The notes under the pieces: model-generated
The model's database searches: none
Seen by the model: only the letters and a program-made list of their open reading frames with translations
Told to the model about the DNA's origin: nothing
Position numbers and translations under genes: made by a program
In this document: piece by piece, positions 14,743 through 24,095 of the stretch
How positions within the stretch are numbered: the stretch's first letter is position 1
How the letters are laid out: every line of letters starts with the position of its first letter
Assembly: GCA_963528625.1 (NCBI GenBank)
Contig: CAURVQ010000021.1
Span: 1 to 26,288, forward strand
Direction of reading: 5' to 3'
Origin: CALHVR01 sp963528625
GTDB lineage: Bacteria > Fusobacteriota > Fusobacteriia > Fusobacteriales > Leptotrichiaceae
Length of the DNA: 26,288 nt

Positions 14743-16266
14743 ATGAAAAAAAGAAAATGTCTATTGCTTCTATTATCTTTATTATTTATTAAAAATATTT
14801 ATGCAGATGAAAATAATAAAATAGAATGGAAAGAGATGAGTTTATCCGTAGATATAAATAAGGATAATGTAAAAGATATAATAAAAGTACAATATTATGA
14901 AAATAATGATAAAGTTTTTGTAAAATTTACACCAGAAATTACAAATGGAAAAAAATACGAATCTGTTGATAATATTTTTGATAAAGCAACATTTCGTACA
15001 GAATTTTCTCCATTTGTAAATAGTTTAATTAATGAATATTCTCAAAAAGAAGAATTAATTAATCAACAAAATAATATAAAACAGACAGAAACTATTGAAA
15101 CAAAACAAGCAAATTTAGAAATACCAAAGTTAATAAAAGGTCCTTACAATTATAAAGAGTATTATTTAAAAGCTAGACCTAAAAATTTAACATTTGATTA
15201 TAAATATAAAAAAAATTCTCCAATTGATATGGATGAATTTATATTTATTAAAACGACTGTGAGTATAAGACAAGAACCAAAAACGAATTCAAAAATATTA
15301 AAAACAGCAACTTATGCAAACAAATATAAAGTCGTTGGAAAAATTACTGTAGCAGGAACAAAAGGAAACACAGATTGGTATGAAATTTATTTTGATGGAA
15401 AATTAGGCTATATACCTGCTAATTCAAATATTGCAATTAAAAGAACATTTGATTGGCACGATATGATAAAAAAAATAGAAAAAACTAATAAATTTATAAA
15501 AAATGCGATTGATAATAATCAAAAAATATATGTTTTAGATGATTATACTCCATTAGGTGGTGGAAGTGGCCAATTTAGAGATAAATTTGGAAATAGAGAA
15601 AACCAAAGTGAAAGAGGATATTTAACTCCTGAAATGAAAGAATTTATAAATATTCCAGATAGATCGCTTATGACAATTTTAGAAGAAACAACAAAATATA
15701 TTAAAGTTAAAATAGATGCTTATAATGGAGAATTTTATATAAATAAAAATGTTAAAAAACTTTTAAAAGATAGTGGAATAAAAAATAGTGTGACAAGATT
15801 TATTTATATTGATAGAGAAAGTCAAAATGAAATGATAGTTGAAAAAAATAAAGACTATGATACTTGGAATGTTGTTACTACATCCTTTGTAACTACAGGT
15901 AAAGATTCTGGTATTTCTTATGCTACACCATATGGAGTGTTTTTAATAGCGTATTCAAAACCTGTAATGCAATATACAAGTGATAAAGATCATACAAAAA
16001 TTGTCGGTGATGCAAAAAATGCTATAAGATTTAGTGGTGGTGGATATATGCACAGTATTCCGGCTGTTTTTGAACCAAAAGCTACAATAAATCAAAGAAA
16101 AGCTATTACAGCAAGTAAAATAGGTACTTACGCTGAATCTCATAAATGTGTTAGACATTATGATGATCAAATTAAATTTATTTATGATTGGCTTGGAAAT
16201 AGTAGTCCGGGACATAAATACGGTTATAGAACACCAATAGTCCCTACAATTATGTTAGTTAAATAA
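14743..16266 (+). CDS. Secreted SH3/L,D-transpeptidase-like (YkuD) protein
   Basis: This is probably a cell-wall enzyme forming or remodelling peptidoglycan cross-links. The N-terminus MKKRKCLLLLLSLLFIKNIYADE is a Sec signal peptide cleaved after YA. Residues about 165-230 form an SH3-like wall-binding domain (TTVSIRQEPKTNSKIL...DWYEIYFDGKLGYIPA). From about 350 comes a YkuD-type catalytic domain: TPYGVFLIAYSK, His437 in GGGYMHSIPA, then Ser466-His-Lys-Cys469-Val-Arg471. The usual motif is S/T-x-G-C-x-R/N; here Gly is replaced by Lys, while the nucleophilic Cys and the Arg remain. Start ATG follows AAGGAG at 9-nt spacing. It is a single-gene unit with its own promoter and a strong terminator. 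Activity is likely but not proven by the altered motif. Confidence 0.85.
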   Translation: MKKRKCLLLLLSLLFIKNIYADENNKIEWKEMSLSVDINKDNVKDIIKVQYYENNDKVFVKFTPEITNGKKYESVDNIFDKATFRTEFSPFVNSLINEYSQKEELINQQNNIKQTETIETKQANLEIPKLIKGPYNYKEYYLKARPKNLTFDYKYKKNSPIDMDEFIFIKTTVSIRQEPKTNSKILKTATYANKYKVVGKITVAGTKGNTDWYEIYFDGKLGYIPANSNIAIKRTFDWHDMIKKIEKTNKFIKNAIDNNQKIYVLDDYTPLGGGSGQFRDKFGNRENQSERGYLTPEMKEFINIPDRSLMTILEETTKYIKVKIDAYNGEFYINKNVKKLLKDSGIKNSVTRFIYIDRESQNEMIVEKNKDYDTWNVVTTSFVTTGKDSGISYATPYGVFLIAYSKPVMQYTSDKDHTKIVGDAKNAIRFSGGGYMHSIPAVFEPKATINQRKAITASKIGTYAESHKCVRHYDDQIKFIYDWLGNSSPGHKYGYRTPIVPTIMLVK

Positions 16267-16272
16267 AATACT

Positions 16273-16300
16273 AAAAAAGATGAGTTTTCTCATCTTTTTT
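16273..16300 (+). terminator. Terminator after the L,D-transpeptidase-like gene
   Basis: Perfect 12-bp arms AAAAAAGATGAG (16273-16284) and CTCATCTTTTTT (16289-16300) enclose loop TTTT. The U-tract is inside the 3' arm. The symmetric A/T ends may allow it to act in both directions. Confidence 0.92.
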
Positions 16301-16386
16301 AATATATAACTTTGTATAATCTATAAAAACTTTATTTAATTATTCTCTAATATTTTAATTAATTTAATATATAAATTAATAATTAT

Positions 16387-16416
16387 ATAAAAAGGATAAG
16401 AAAATTTCTTATCCTT
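16387..16416 (-). terminator. Terminator after lon
   Basis: On the minus strand AAGGATAAG (rc of 16408-16416) pairs with CTTATCCTT (rc of 16392-16400), with A/U pairs extending inward. U residues follow (16391-16387 and the arm end). It lies about 60 bp beyond the lon stop and closes the tig-clpP-clpX-lon operon. Confidence 0.85.
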
Positions 16417-16474
16417 ATATGTGTTATTTATAAAATTAAAATACATTAATTAATATATACTATCTTAATTCTAT

Positions 16475-18790
16475 TTATTTTTTATCTACAAAAACAACTT
16501 TTTTTACATCATCATATGTTTTTGCAAAATGGAATGTCATATCATTTAATATCTCTTTTGGTAATTCCTCTGTATCCATTTTATTTTCATTAGGAAGAAC
16601 TACATCTCTTATTCCTACTCTATGAGCTGCAATAACTTTTTCTTTTACACCTCCGATTGCCAATACATCACCTGTAATCGTTATTTCTCCAGTCATTGCT
16701 ACATCTTGTCTAACTTTTTTATCTGCTAAAACAGATACTAATGCTGTTGTTATTGTTATTCCTGCAGATGGTCCATCTTTTGGAGTAGCACCTTCCGGAA
16801 AATGTAAATGAATATCTGTTTTTTCATAAAATTTATCTTTTATTCCAAACTTACTTTGAGCGTGTCTTACAAATGAATACGCTACTTTTGCTGATTCTTG
16901 CATAACATCTCCAAGTTTACCTGTTAGTTGTAATCGTCCTTTACCTTCCATATTTACAGCTTGAACTTCTAACATCGTTCCTCCTACTGCTGTCCATGCA
17001 AGTCCGTTGACTACTCCTAATTTACCAGTTTTGCTTGCTTTTTTATCTTCTCTAACTTTTGGATTTCCAAGATATTTTTTTATATTTTTATCTGTTATTG
17101 ATATTTTTTTAATTTCAGTAGTTAAAACTTCCCTTGCCATTTTTCTAAACATTTTTGAAATTTCTCGTTTAAGATTTCTAACTCCTGCTTCTCTCGTATA
17201 TTCATTTATTATTTTGAATATAGCTTTATCAGTAAATGTTACTTTATATTCTTTTAATCCATTCTCTTCTTGTGATTGTGGTATCAAATAATTTTTAGCA
17301 ATATTTAATTTTTCAAATTCAGTATATGAATCAATATAAATAATTTCCATTCTATCTCTTAATGGTCCTGGTATTCCACCCAAATCATTTGCTGTACAAA
17401 TAAAGAATACATTTGATAAATTAAATGGATGATCAATATAATGGTCTTCAAATGTATGATTTTGAGATGGATCTAATACTTCTAACATTGCTGAAGCAGG
17501 ATCTCCTCTAAAATCTGAAGCCATCTTGTCAATTTCATCAAATAAAACTACCGGATTATTTACTCCTATTTGTTTTATCGCATTAATTATTCTTCCCGGC
17601 ATCGATCCAACATATGTTCTTCTATGACCTCTTATTTCTGACTCATCTCTAACACCACCTAAAGCAATTCTTGTAAATTTTCTATTCATTGAACGAGCTA
17701 TAGATGAAGCAAGCGATGTTTTTCCTACTCCCGGAGGCCCTACCAAGCAAATTATTGACCCTTTTAATGAATTATTTAATTTTTTTACTGCTAAAAATTC
17801 TAAAATTCTATCTTTTACTTCTTTAAGACCATAATGATCTTCATTTAAAATTTTCTCAGCTTTTAATATATCTATCTCATCTTTTGTTGAATTTTTCCAA
17901 GGCAATTCTAACACTGTTTCAATATAACTTCTAATTACTGCAGATTCTGCTGAAAAATCAGGCATTTTTTTCATTCTTGCTACTTCTTTTTTCAGTTTTT
18001 CTTTTAATTCTTTAGTAATTTTTGCTTTATTTATTTTATTATCAAGTTCATCTACTTCATCATCAACGCTAGAGTCTTCCCCCATTTCCTCTCTCATAAC
18101 TTTTATTTTTTCTCTTAAATAATAATTTTTTTGAACTTCATTCATTTGATCTTTAACTTTTAACTCTATATCTCTTTCAAGATTAAATATTTCTATTTCT
18201 CTATCAAGAACATTTATAATTTTATAAGCTTTAGCTTCTATATCTAAAATTTCTAATAATTCTTGTTTTAATTCTGTTGATATAGATAAATGGGTACAAA
18301 TAAAGTCAAATGTTCTATCTATATTCTTCATATCTTGTATATTAAAAATTATATCTTGTGAAACTTTTTGAGTTATTTTTGCATAATTTTTAAACGCATC
18401 AATTACTTTTCTTTTTAAAGCTTCTCCCGTACTTTCTTCTATAGGTCTTGGAAAAACTTCTTCATAATCTGCATATTGTACACCATTTTTTTCTTGAAAT
18501 TTATTTATTATTACTCTATGTTTTGCTTCAACCAATACCTTTACTGTTCCATTAGGCATTTTCACATTTTGAATTACATGTACCAATACACCAACTTCGT
18601 AAACATCTTCAGGTAATGAGGGATCTTCTATATTAGCATCTTTTTGACTAGAAAGTATTAATTTGTTATCAAACTTTTCTAAAGCTTCATTTAAACTATT
18701 TAAACTTGCTTCTCTACCAATAAATATTGGTGTTACAACTCCCGGAAATACTATTAATTCCCTAGTTGCTATAAATGGTTTTTTTAACAT
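16475..18790 (-). CDS. lon: ATP-dependent protease Lon
   Basis: This cytosolic homohexameric AAA+ protease degrades misfolded and regulatory proteins. In its 771 residues, the N-terminal LON substrate-binding domain (PFIATRELIVFPGVVTPIFI) is followed by a coiled-coil helical region. The AAA+ module has Walker A GPPGVGKTS, Walker B VVLFDEIDKM and arginine-finger/sensor regions. The protease domain has Ser675 in PKDGPSAGITI and Lys718 in GGVKEKVIAAHR, the Ser-Lys dyad. ATG follows AAAGGA. It is the last gene of tig-clpP-clpX-lon, 14 bp after clpX, with a terminator behind it. No CIRCE or other heat-shock element was found upstream of the operon by eye. Confidence 0.98.
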   Translation of the reverse strand: MLKKPFIATRELIVFPGVVTPIFIGREASLNSLNEALEKFDNKLILSSQKDANIEDPSLPEDVYEVGVLVHVIQNVKMPNGTVKVLVEAKHRVIINKFQEKNGVQYADYEEVFPRPIEESTGEALKRKVIDAFKNYAKITQKVSQDIIFNIQDMKNIDRTFDFICTHLSISTELKQELLEILDIEAKAYKIINVLDREIEIFNLERDIELKVKDQMNEVQKNYYLREKIKVMREEMGEDSSVDDEVDELDNKINKAKITKELKEKLKKEVARMKKMPDFSAESAVIRSYIETVLELPWKNSTKDEIDILKAEKILNEDHYGLKEVKDRILEFLAVKKLNNSLKGSIICLVGPPGVGKTSLASSIARSMNRKFTRIALGGVRDESEIRGHRRTYVGSMPGRIINAIKQIGVNNPVVLFDEIDKMASDFRGDPASAMLEVLDPSQNHTFEDHYIDHPFNLSNVFFICTANDLGGIPGPLRDRMEIIYIDSYTEFEKLNIAKNYLIPQSQEENGLKEYKVTFTDKAIFKIINEYTREAGVRNLKREISKMFRKMAREVLTTEIKKISITDKNIKKYLGNPKVREDKKASKTGKLGVVNGLAWTAVGGTMLEVQAVNMEGKGRLQLTGKLGDVMQESAKVAYSFVRHAQSKFGIKDKFYEKTDIHLHFPEGATPKDGPSAGITITTALVSVLADKKVRQDVAMTGEITITGDVLAIGGVKEKVIAAHRVGIRDVVLPNENKMDTEELPKEILNDMTFHFAKTYDDVKKVVFVDKK

Positions 18791-18804
18791 TCATATTCCT
18801 TTCT

Positions 18805-20037
18805 TTATTTTATAATTACTTTATTTTTATCTTCTATCGTTTCTTTTGTAATTAAAACTTTAGACACTTTATCCATAGAAGGTATTTCATACATAAGGTC
18901 TGTCATAACATTTTCAATTATTGATCTTAAACCTCTTGCACCTATTTTTCTTTTTAAAGCTAGTTTAGCTATTTCTTCTACTGCTTCTGATTCAAACTCT
19001 AATTCAACATTTTCCATTTCAAAATATTTTTTATATTGTTTTATCAATGAATTTTTAGGTTCTGTTAATATTTTTATCATTGCTTTTTCATCTAATCCAT
19101 GTAAAGCTGTAATTACTGGTAATCTACCTATTAATTCTGGGATAAGCCCATATTTAATCAAGTCTTCTGGCAATACATTTTCAAATAAAGTTAAATCATC
19201 TAATTTTTCAACATTTTTACCTTCTAGTCCAAATCCTATTTTTCTTTCATTAACTCTATTTTTTACTTTACTTTCAAGTCCTTCAAAAGCTCCACCCACT
19301 ATAAATAAAATATCTTTTGTGTTTATTTCTAACATTTCTTGGTTTGGATGCTTACGTCCACCTTGTGGAGGAACACTCGCTACCGTACCTTCAATTATTT
19401 TTAATAATGCTTGTTGTACTCCTTCTCCAGAAACATCTCTAGTTATAGACATATTTTCTGATTTTCTAGCAATTTTATCAATCTCATCTATATAAATTAT
19501 TCCGTGTTCAGCTACATCAATATCATAATCTGCCGCTTTTATCAACTTTAATAGCACATTTTCTACATCATCTCCAACATATCCTGCTTCAGTTAATGTA
19601 GTTGCATCTGCTATTGCTAGTGGCACATTTAATATTTTTGCTAATATCTGTGCTAACAATGTTTTTCCACTTCCTGTAGGACCTACTAACAACACATTTG
19701 ATTTTTGTAACTCAACATCATTATTATCATTTTGCATTTTATGTGTAATTCTTTTAAAGTGATTGTAAACGGCAACAGAAAGAACTTTTTTTGCTCTTTC
19801 TTGCCCAATTATATATTCATCCAATTTTTCTTTTATCTCTTTAGGTTTAATCAAATCAATTTCTGTATCTTTATCATAAACTTTGTCTTGATCTATTTCA
19901 TCTTCTAACATTGCCATAGAATCTTCTATACATTGATCACAAATAAAAGTATCTCCTTCTGGACTTGCTATCAATTTAAATACTTCGTCTTCAGTACTTC
20001 CACAAAATGAACATTTATGCTGTTTTTTCTTAGCCAC
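18805..20037 (-). CDS. clpX: ClpXP unfoldase subunit ClpX
   Basis: This AAA+ hexamer recognises, unfolds and threads substrates into ClpP. In its 410 residues, the N-terminal zinc-binding domain has Cys9, Cys12, Cys33 and Cys36 (CSFC...CDQC). Walker A is GPTGSGKTLLAQ, the pore loop lies in EAGYVGDDVE, Walker B is IIYIDEIDKIARK, and the RKH-like and sensor-2 regions (KRKIGARGLRSIIE) follow. The start is GTG at 20037, with GAGGTG about 8 nt upstream. It is 15 bp downstream of clpP and 14 bp upstream of lon. Confidence 0.98.
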   Translation of the reverse strand: MAKKKQHKCSFCGSTEDEVFKLIASPEGDTFICDQCIEDSMAMLEDEIDQDKVYDKDTEIDLIKPKEIKEKLDEYIIGQERAKKVLSVAVYNHFKRITHKMQNDNNDVELQKSNVLLVGPTGSGKTLLAQILAKILNVPLAIADATTLTEAGYVGDDVENVLLKLIKAADYDIDVAEHGIIYIDEIDKIARKSENMSITRDVSGEGVQQALLKIIEGTVASVPPQGGRKHPNQEMLEINTKDILFIVGGAFEGLESKVKNRVNERKIGFGLEGKNVEKLDDLTLFENVLPEDLIKYGLIPELIGRLPVITALHGLDEKAMIKILTEPKNSLIKQYKKYFEMENVELEFESEAVEEIAKLALKRKIGARGLRSIIENVMTDLMYEIPSMDKVSKVLITKETIEDKNKVIIK

Positions 20038-20052
20038 TTAATTCACCTCATT

Positions 20053-20622
20053 TTATAAAACTTTATCTATTAATCCATAATTCAATGCTTCCTCAGGCGA
20101 CATAAAATTATCTCTTTCTGTATCTTTATAAATTTCTTCTATCGCTTTCCCTGTTCCTTCAGATAGTATTTTACTTGTCAATTCTTTCATTCTTTCAATT
20201 TCTTTTGCTTGAATTTGAATGTCTGTTGCTTGACCTCTTGCTCCACCTAAAGGTTGATGTATCATAATTCTTGAATTTGGTAAAGAATATCTCTTACCTT
20301 TTGCTCCGGCACTTAATAAAACAGCACCCATACTAGCTGCCTGCCCTACGCATATTGTACTAACATCTGCCGTTATATGTTTCATTGTATCATATATCGC
20401 AAGTCCTGCAGTAATTACACCTCCAGGACTATTAATATACATTATAATATCTTTTTCTTTATCTTGTGCATCTAAAAATAATAATTGTGCTACAATTGCA
20501 TTCGCCATATTATCTTCAACTTCACCACTAACAAATATTATTCTATCTTTCAAAAGTCTAGAATAAATATCATAACTTCTTTCTCCACGACCATCATTTT
20601 CTATAACTATTGGACTATACAT
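20053..20622 (-). CDS. clpP: ClpP serine protease subunit
   Basis: This is the proteolytic chamber, forming tetradecamers capped by ClpX (or ClpC/ClpA if present). The 189-residue product carries the catalytic triad Ser97 (GQAASMGAVLL), His122 (RIMIHQPLGG) and Asp171, at canonical spacing, plus the oxyanion INSPGG loop. A short N-terminal segment before RSYDIYSRLLKDRIIF probably forms the propeptide and axial loops. ATG follows AGGAGG. It starts 20 bp after tig and precedes clpX. Confidence 0.98.
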   Translation of the reverse strand: MYSPIVIENDGRGERSYDIYSRLLKDRIIFVSGEVEDNMANAIVAQLLFLDAQDKEKDIIMYINSPGGVITAGLAIYDTMKHITADVSTICVGQAASMGAVLLSAGAKGKRYSLPNSRIMIHQPLGGARGQATDIQIQAKEIERMKELTSKILSEGTGKAIEEIYKDTERDNFMSPEEALNYGLIDKVL

Positions 20623-20642
20623 CTTAACCCTCCTATATTTTA

Positions 20643-21926
20643 TTATTTAGCGTTTTCCACTAAAAATTCTATTGTTTTTCTATTTTCAATTTGGAATTTA
20701 ATATTATCTATAAATGCTTCATAATTTCCAGCTTTTTTAATATCAGCTACAATTGTATCTTTATCCATTCCATACATTGCTGCCATCATTTCAATTTCAT
20801 TGTTTACTTCTTCTTCTGTTGCTTCAATTTTTTCAACTTTTGCAATTTCACTTAAAACTAAGTCTGTTTTAACTGCTTTTTCTGCTCCTTCTCTCATTTG
20901 TTCTTGCATTGTTTCAACAGTTTGCCCTGTCATTTCAAAATATTGATTTAATGAAAGTCCTTGCATTTGCATTTGTTGAGCAAATCTATTAATTTGATTT
21001 TGAACTTCTCTATCAGTTAAAGCTGCAGGCACTTCAAATTCAGTTGTTTCTAACACTGCTTCCACAACTTTATTTCTTAATTCATTTGCAATTCTTGTTT
21101 CTTCTCTTTTTTCTAAATCTTCTTTAGTTTTAGTTGTTAATTCTTCTAATGTTTCATGTCCTAACTCTTTAGCCAATTCATCATCTAATTTAGCTTCCTC
21201 AGTTCTTTTAACTGTATTTAATTTAACTTTGAATAATGCTGGTTTTCCTGCTAAATTAGCTGCTCCATAATTTTCTGGGAATGAAACATTTACATCAAAT
21301 TCATCTCCAGCTACATGTCCTACGATTTGATCTTCAAAATTATCAATAAAACTTCCTGAACCTAAAGTTAAATCAAATCCTTCTGCTTTTCCACCATCAA
21401 ATGCTACTCCATCTATAAATCCTTCAAAGTCAATATTTGCAGTATCATTTAATTCTGCTTTAGTCCCCGCTTCAGTTTCTTTTAATTTCCCTGCTCTTTT
21501 TCTTAAATTTTCTAATTCTTCATTTACTTTTTCTTCAGTAACATTTACTGTTTCTCTTTCAACTTTAACACCTTTATATTCTCCTAATTTAATTTCAGGT
21601 AATACTGGAATAGTAAAAGTTGCTTCAGCTAAATCTTCTTTAACATCAAATTTTTCTAATTTAATATCAGCTATCGGTCTTAATTCATTTGAAGTTACAG
21701 CCTCTCTGTAAGCATCTGAGATTAAATGATTTAAAATTTGTTCATTAATTTCATTTTTAAATGTTTTTTCTATAACTGACGCAGGTACTTTCCCTGGTCT
21801 AAATCCATCAACTTTAGCATCTTTAAAGTGAGTTAAAACATGTTTTTTCATGCTTGCAAATTCTTCTCCATTTAATACTGCCGTTACTTCATATGTTGTT
21901 TCATTTAATTTTTTTACTGTTGTCAT
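20643..21926 (-). CDS. tig: Trigger factor
   Basis: This ribosome-associated chaperone and peptidyl-prolyl isomerase binds ribosomal protein L23 at the exit tunnel. In its 427 residues, the N-terminal domain carries the ribosome-binding signature GFRPGKVP. An FKBP-type PPIase domain lies at about 150-245 (NIDFEGFIDGVAFDGGKAEG, LTLGSGSFIDNFEDQIVGH). The Glu/Lys-rich C-terminal helical cradle includes QNQINRFAQQMQMQGLSLNQ. AGGAGG lies 11 nt before the ATG. It heads the tig-clpP-clpX-lon operon behind its own promoter. Confidence 0.98.
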   Translation of the reverse strand: MTTVKKLNETTYEVTAVLNGEEFASMKKHVLTHFKDAKVDGFRPGKVPASVIEKTFKNEINEQILNHLISDAYREAVTSNELRPIADIKLEKFDVKEDLAEATFTIPVLPEIKLGEYKGVKVERETVNVTEEKVNEELENLRKRAGKLKETEAGTKAELNDTANIDFEGFIDGVAFDGGKAEGFDLTLGSGSFIDNFEDQIVGHVAGDEFDVNVSFPENYGAANLAGKPALFKVKLNTVKRTEEAKLDDELAKELGHETLEELTTKTKEDLEKREETRIANELRNKVVEAVLETTEFEVPAALTDREVQNQINRFAQQMQMQGLSLNQYFEMTGQTVETMQEQMREGAEKAVKTDLVLSEIAKVEKIEATEEEVNNEIEMMAAMYGMDKDTIVADIKKAGNYEAFIDNIKFQIENRKTIEFLVENAK

Positions 21927-21969
21927 TTTATTATATTCCTCCTAAATTTTTTATATACAATTTTTATAC

Positions 21970-21998
21970 ATTATATCACTAATATATATTTTTTTCAA
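21970..21998 (-). promoter_or_regulatory. Promoter of tig-clpP-clpX-lon
   Basis: Minus-strand -35 TTGAAA (21993-21998), 17-bp spacer, perfect -10 TATAAT (21970-21975) preceded by TGA (extended -10). The -35 lies 7 bp beyond the recJ stop, and no terminator separates recJ from it, so read-through from infB-rbfA-recJ is possible. Confidence 0.8.
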
Positions 21999-22005
21999 AC
22001 TCAAT

Positions 22006-23682
22006 TTATTTAAAATCTTTAATTTTTAATTCTATGTACAAATCACTTCTACCTGACTTAAATACAGGCGTATAAACAATTTCAAATGTTCTATGGCTGT
22101 TTTTTATCCGTAACTTTTGACCTAAATTATACCCAATAACAGATATTATTCTATCATTTTTTTTAATAAATCCTTTAAAATGTCTATTATTTACTCCAAA
22201 TTTTTGAAAACTTATAAATTTAATTCCCGTATCTTTAAAGTTTGGTTCTTGATTATCAAGTCCAAACGGTGCTAATTTATTTATATCTAATAATTTATTT
22301 TTATTTATTTCTTCTATACTCAAATCTGTATCAATAAATAATACTTTTTCCTCTGTTGTTTTATTAGCTTCGCTTAATTTCCTTTTTAAAAAAATTTCAA
22401 CATCTTTTAATTGATTTTCTGCTATTAAAAATCCTGCAGCTAAATCATGTCCTCCAAATCGTTCAAATTTATGCGATGTTTCTTTTAATATTTCAAAAAT
22501 ATTAAGTCCGTCAATGCTTCTACATGAAGCTTTCCCTAATCCATCTTTAATTGATATTAATATGACCGGAATATTATATTTCATTGAAATTCTGGAACAA
22601 ACTACACCAATTACTCCCGAATGCCAAACTCTACTCTTCATAAAAATATATTTTGGATTTTTTAATCTTTGAATTTTTTCTTCTATTTCATTATATATTT
22701 CCATCTCTAAATATCGTCTAACTTTATTAGCTTTTTTCATGTCTTCAATTATTGAAAATAGTCTATAATCATCTTCTTGAATAAAAAATTCTACAACTGT
22801 TCTCGATTTATCAATACGACCTAAAGCATTAAAAATAGGAGCTATATAAAATCCAATCTCATTAGTTGTTATGTTTTTAGAATTTATTTTCAAATAATTT
22901 AATATATATCTCATACCCTTTACTTTAGACTTTTGTAAATTAGCTAATCCTTTTTTTATAATTATTCTATTTTCATCAACCATCGGCACAACATCCGCCA
23001 CCGTACCAATCATTACTATATCTAAATAATCAAATAAAATTTTCTCACTTATTCCAGCTTTTTGATAAACAGCACACGCAACTTTAAATGCAACACCTAC
23101 TCCTGCTAAATTTTTATTAGGATAATTATCACTCGTTTTAGGATTTATTGTTGGTATATTAAACTCTTTTATTTTTTCATTTTTATGATGATGATCCGTT
23201 ATAATTATATCTAACCCTATTTTTTTTAACATCAAAACTTCTTCTCTTGTTGCTATTGAAGTGTCTACTGTTATAAATAACTTAGTTCCTCTTTTTTGTA
23301 AAACTTCAATCATTTTTGATGTTATTGCAGTTCCTTCATGAGAACGACTTGGTGTATAATAATCCACTCTTATTCCTAATTTTCTAAGAACAATAACTAA
23401 ATATGCTGTTGCTGAAATTCCATCTACATCATAATCACCATAAATCGTAATTTTTTCATTTTTTTCTTTTGCTTTAAGTATTCTATCTACAACTTTATTC
23501 ATATCTTCAAATAAGAAAGGATCGTGAAAATCCTCCTTATTTGAATTTAAAAATTTATCTACTTCTTTTTTTGTAGTTACATTTCTATTTAATAATAAAC
23601 TTGTTATCAATCTATTTTCTTTAAATTCATAAGCTTTTTTGCTTAAATATCTATAATTATAGTTTTTTTGTTCCCATTTCAC
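22006..23682 (-). CDS. recJ: Single-stranded-DNA-specific exonuclease RecJ
   Basis: This 5'-3' ssDNA exonuclease of the DHH phosphoesterase superfamily acts in recombination and mismatch repair. In its 558 residues, DHH motif I is YGDYDVDGISATAY, motif III is ITDHHHKN, the intervening Asp lies in VDTSIATREEV (most RecJs read VDCGI, so Cys/Gly are replaced but Asp is kept), and LAGVGVAFKVA follows. The DHHA1 domain contains RFGGHDLAAGFLI, and a C-terminal OB-like region completes it. The start is GTG at 23682, 3 nt after the rbfA stop with no strong Shine-Dalgarno sequence, suggesting translational coupling. It is co-directional with infB and rbfA. Confidence 0.95.
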   Translation of the reverse strand: MKWEQKNYNYRYLSKKAYEFKENRLITSLLLNRNVTTKKEVDKFLNSNKEDFHDPFLFEDMNKVVDRILKAKEKNEKITIYGDYDVDGISATAYLVIVLRKLGIRVDYYTPSRSHEGTAITSKMIEVLQKRGTKLFITVDTSIATREEVLMLKKIGLDIIITDHHHKNEKIKEFNIPTINPKTSDNYPNKNLAGVGVAFKVACAVYQKAGISEKILFDYLDIVMIGTVADVVPMVDENRIIIKKGLANLQKSKVKGMRYILNYLKINSKNITTNEIGFYIAPIFNALGRIDKSRTVVEFFIQEDDYRLFSIIEDMKKANKVRRYLEMEIYNEIEEKIQRLKNPKYIFMKSRVWHSGVIGVVCSRISMKYNIPVILISIKDGLGKASCRSIDGLNIFEILKETSHKFERFGGHDLAAGFLIAENQLKDVEIFLKRKLSEANKTTEEKVLFIDTDLSIEEINKNKLLDINKLAPFGLDNQEPNFKDTGIKFISFQKFGVNNRHFKGFIKKNDRIISVIGYNLGQKLRIKNSHRTFEIVYTPVFKSGRSDLYIELKIKDFK

Positions 23683-23685
23683 GAA

Positions 23686-24048
23686 CTATTCACTATCCTT
23701 TTGTTTGATTTCATTTAATATTGATGTAATTTTAATTCCGTATTCCACACTATCATCCAAATGAATTCTTACCTCCGGTACAAATCTTATTGATAATTGT
23801 GAACCTATTACTTTTCTAAAAAAACCTTTTAATTTTGATAACTCTTCAAACAATTTTTCTTTATTTATATTATTTTTAAGATCTAAAATTGAAAATGTTA
23901 AATCTAAATATCTACCATCATTCGTCATTTCTACTTTATGAATTGAAACTAAATTTTTTATTTTTTCATTTTTTACATCTGTTAATAAAGTCATTCCAAT
24001 TATTCTTGAAATTTCTTTTTCTAATCCTTTTTTTCTTCTATCATTCAT
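23686..24048 (-). CDS. rbfA: 30S ribosome-binding factor A
   Basis: This cold-adaptive assembly factor binds 16S rRNA near helix 1 during late 30S maturation. It has a small KH-like fold of about 120 residues: RKKGLEKEISRIIGMTL at the N-terminus, DGRYLDLTFSIL in the strand core, and a final LSIRFVPEVRIHLDDSVEYG matching the family's conserved FxxDxSxExG-type end. I start it at ATG 24048 (MNDRRKKG), because GAGG lies 8 nt upstream. A GTG at 24057 would sit on that sequence. It lies between infB and recJ; the infB-rbfA order is widely conserved. Confidence 0.95.
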   Translation of the reverse strand: MNDRRKKGLEKEISRIIGMTLLTDVKNEKIKNLVSIHKVEMTNDGRYLDLTFSILDLKNNINKEKLFEELSKLKGFFRKVIGSQLSIRFVPEVRIHLDDSVEYGIKITSILNEIKQKDSE

Positions 24049-24095
24049 TTTTCTCACCTCATAATTTAATTATTTTATTTTGTTAAATAATCAAA

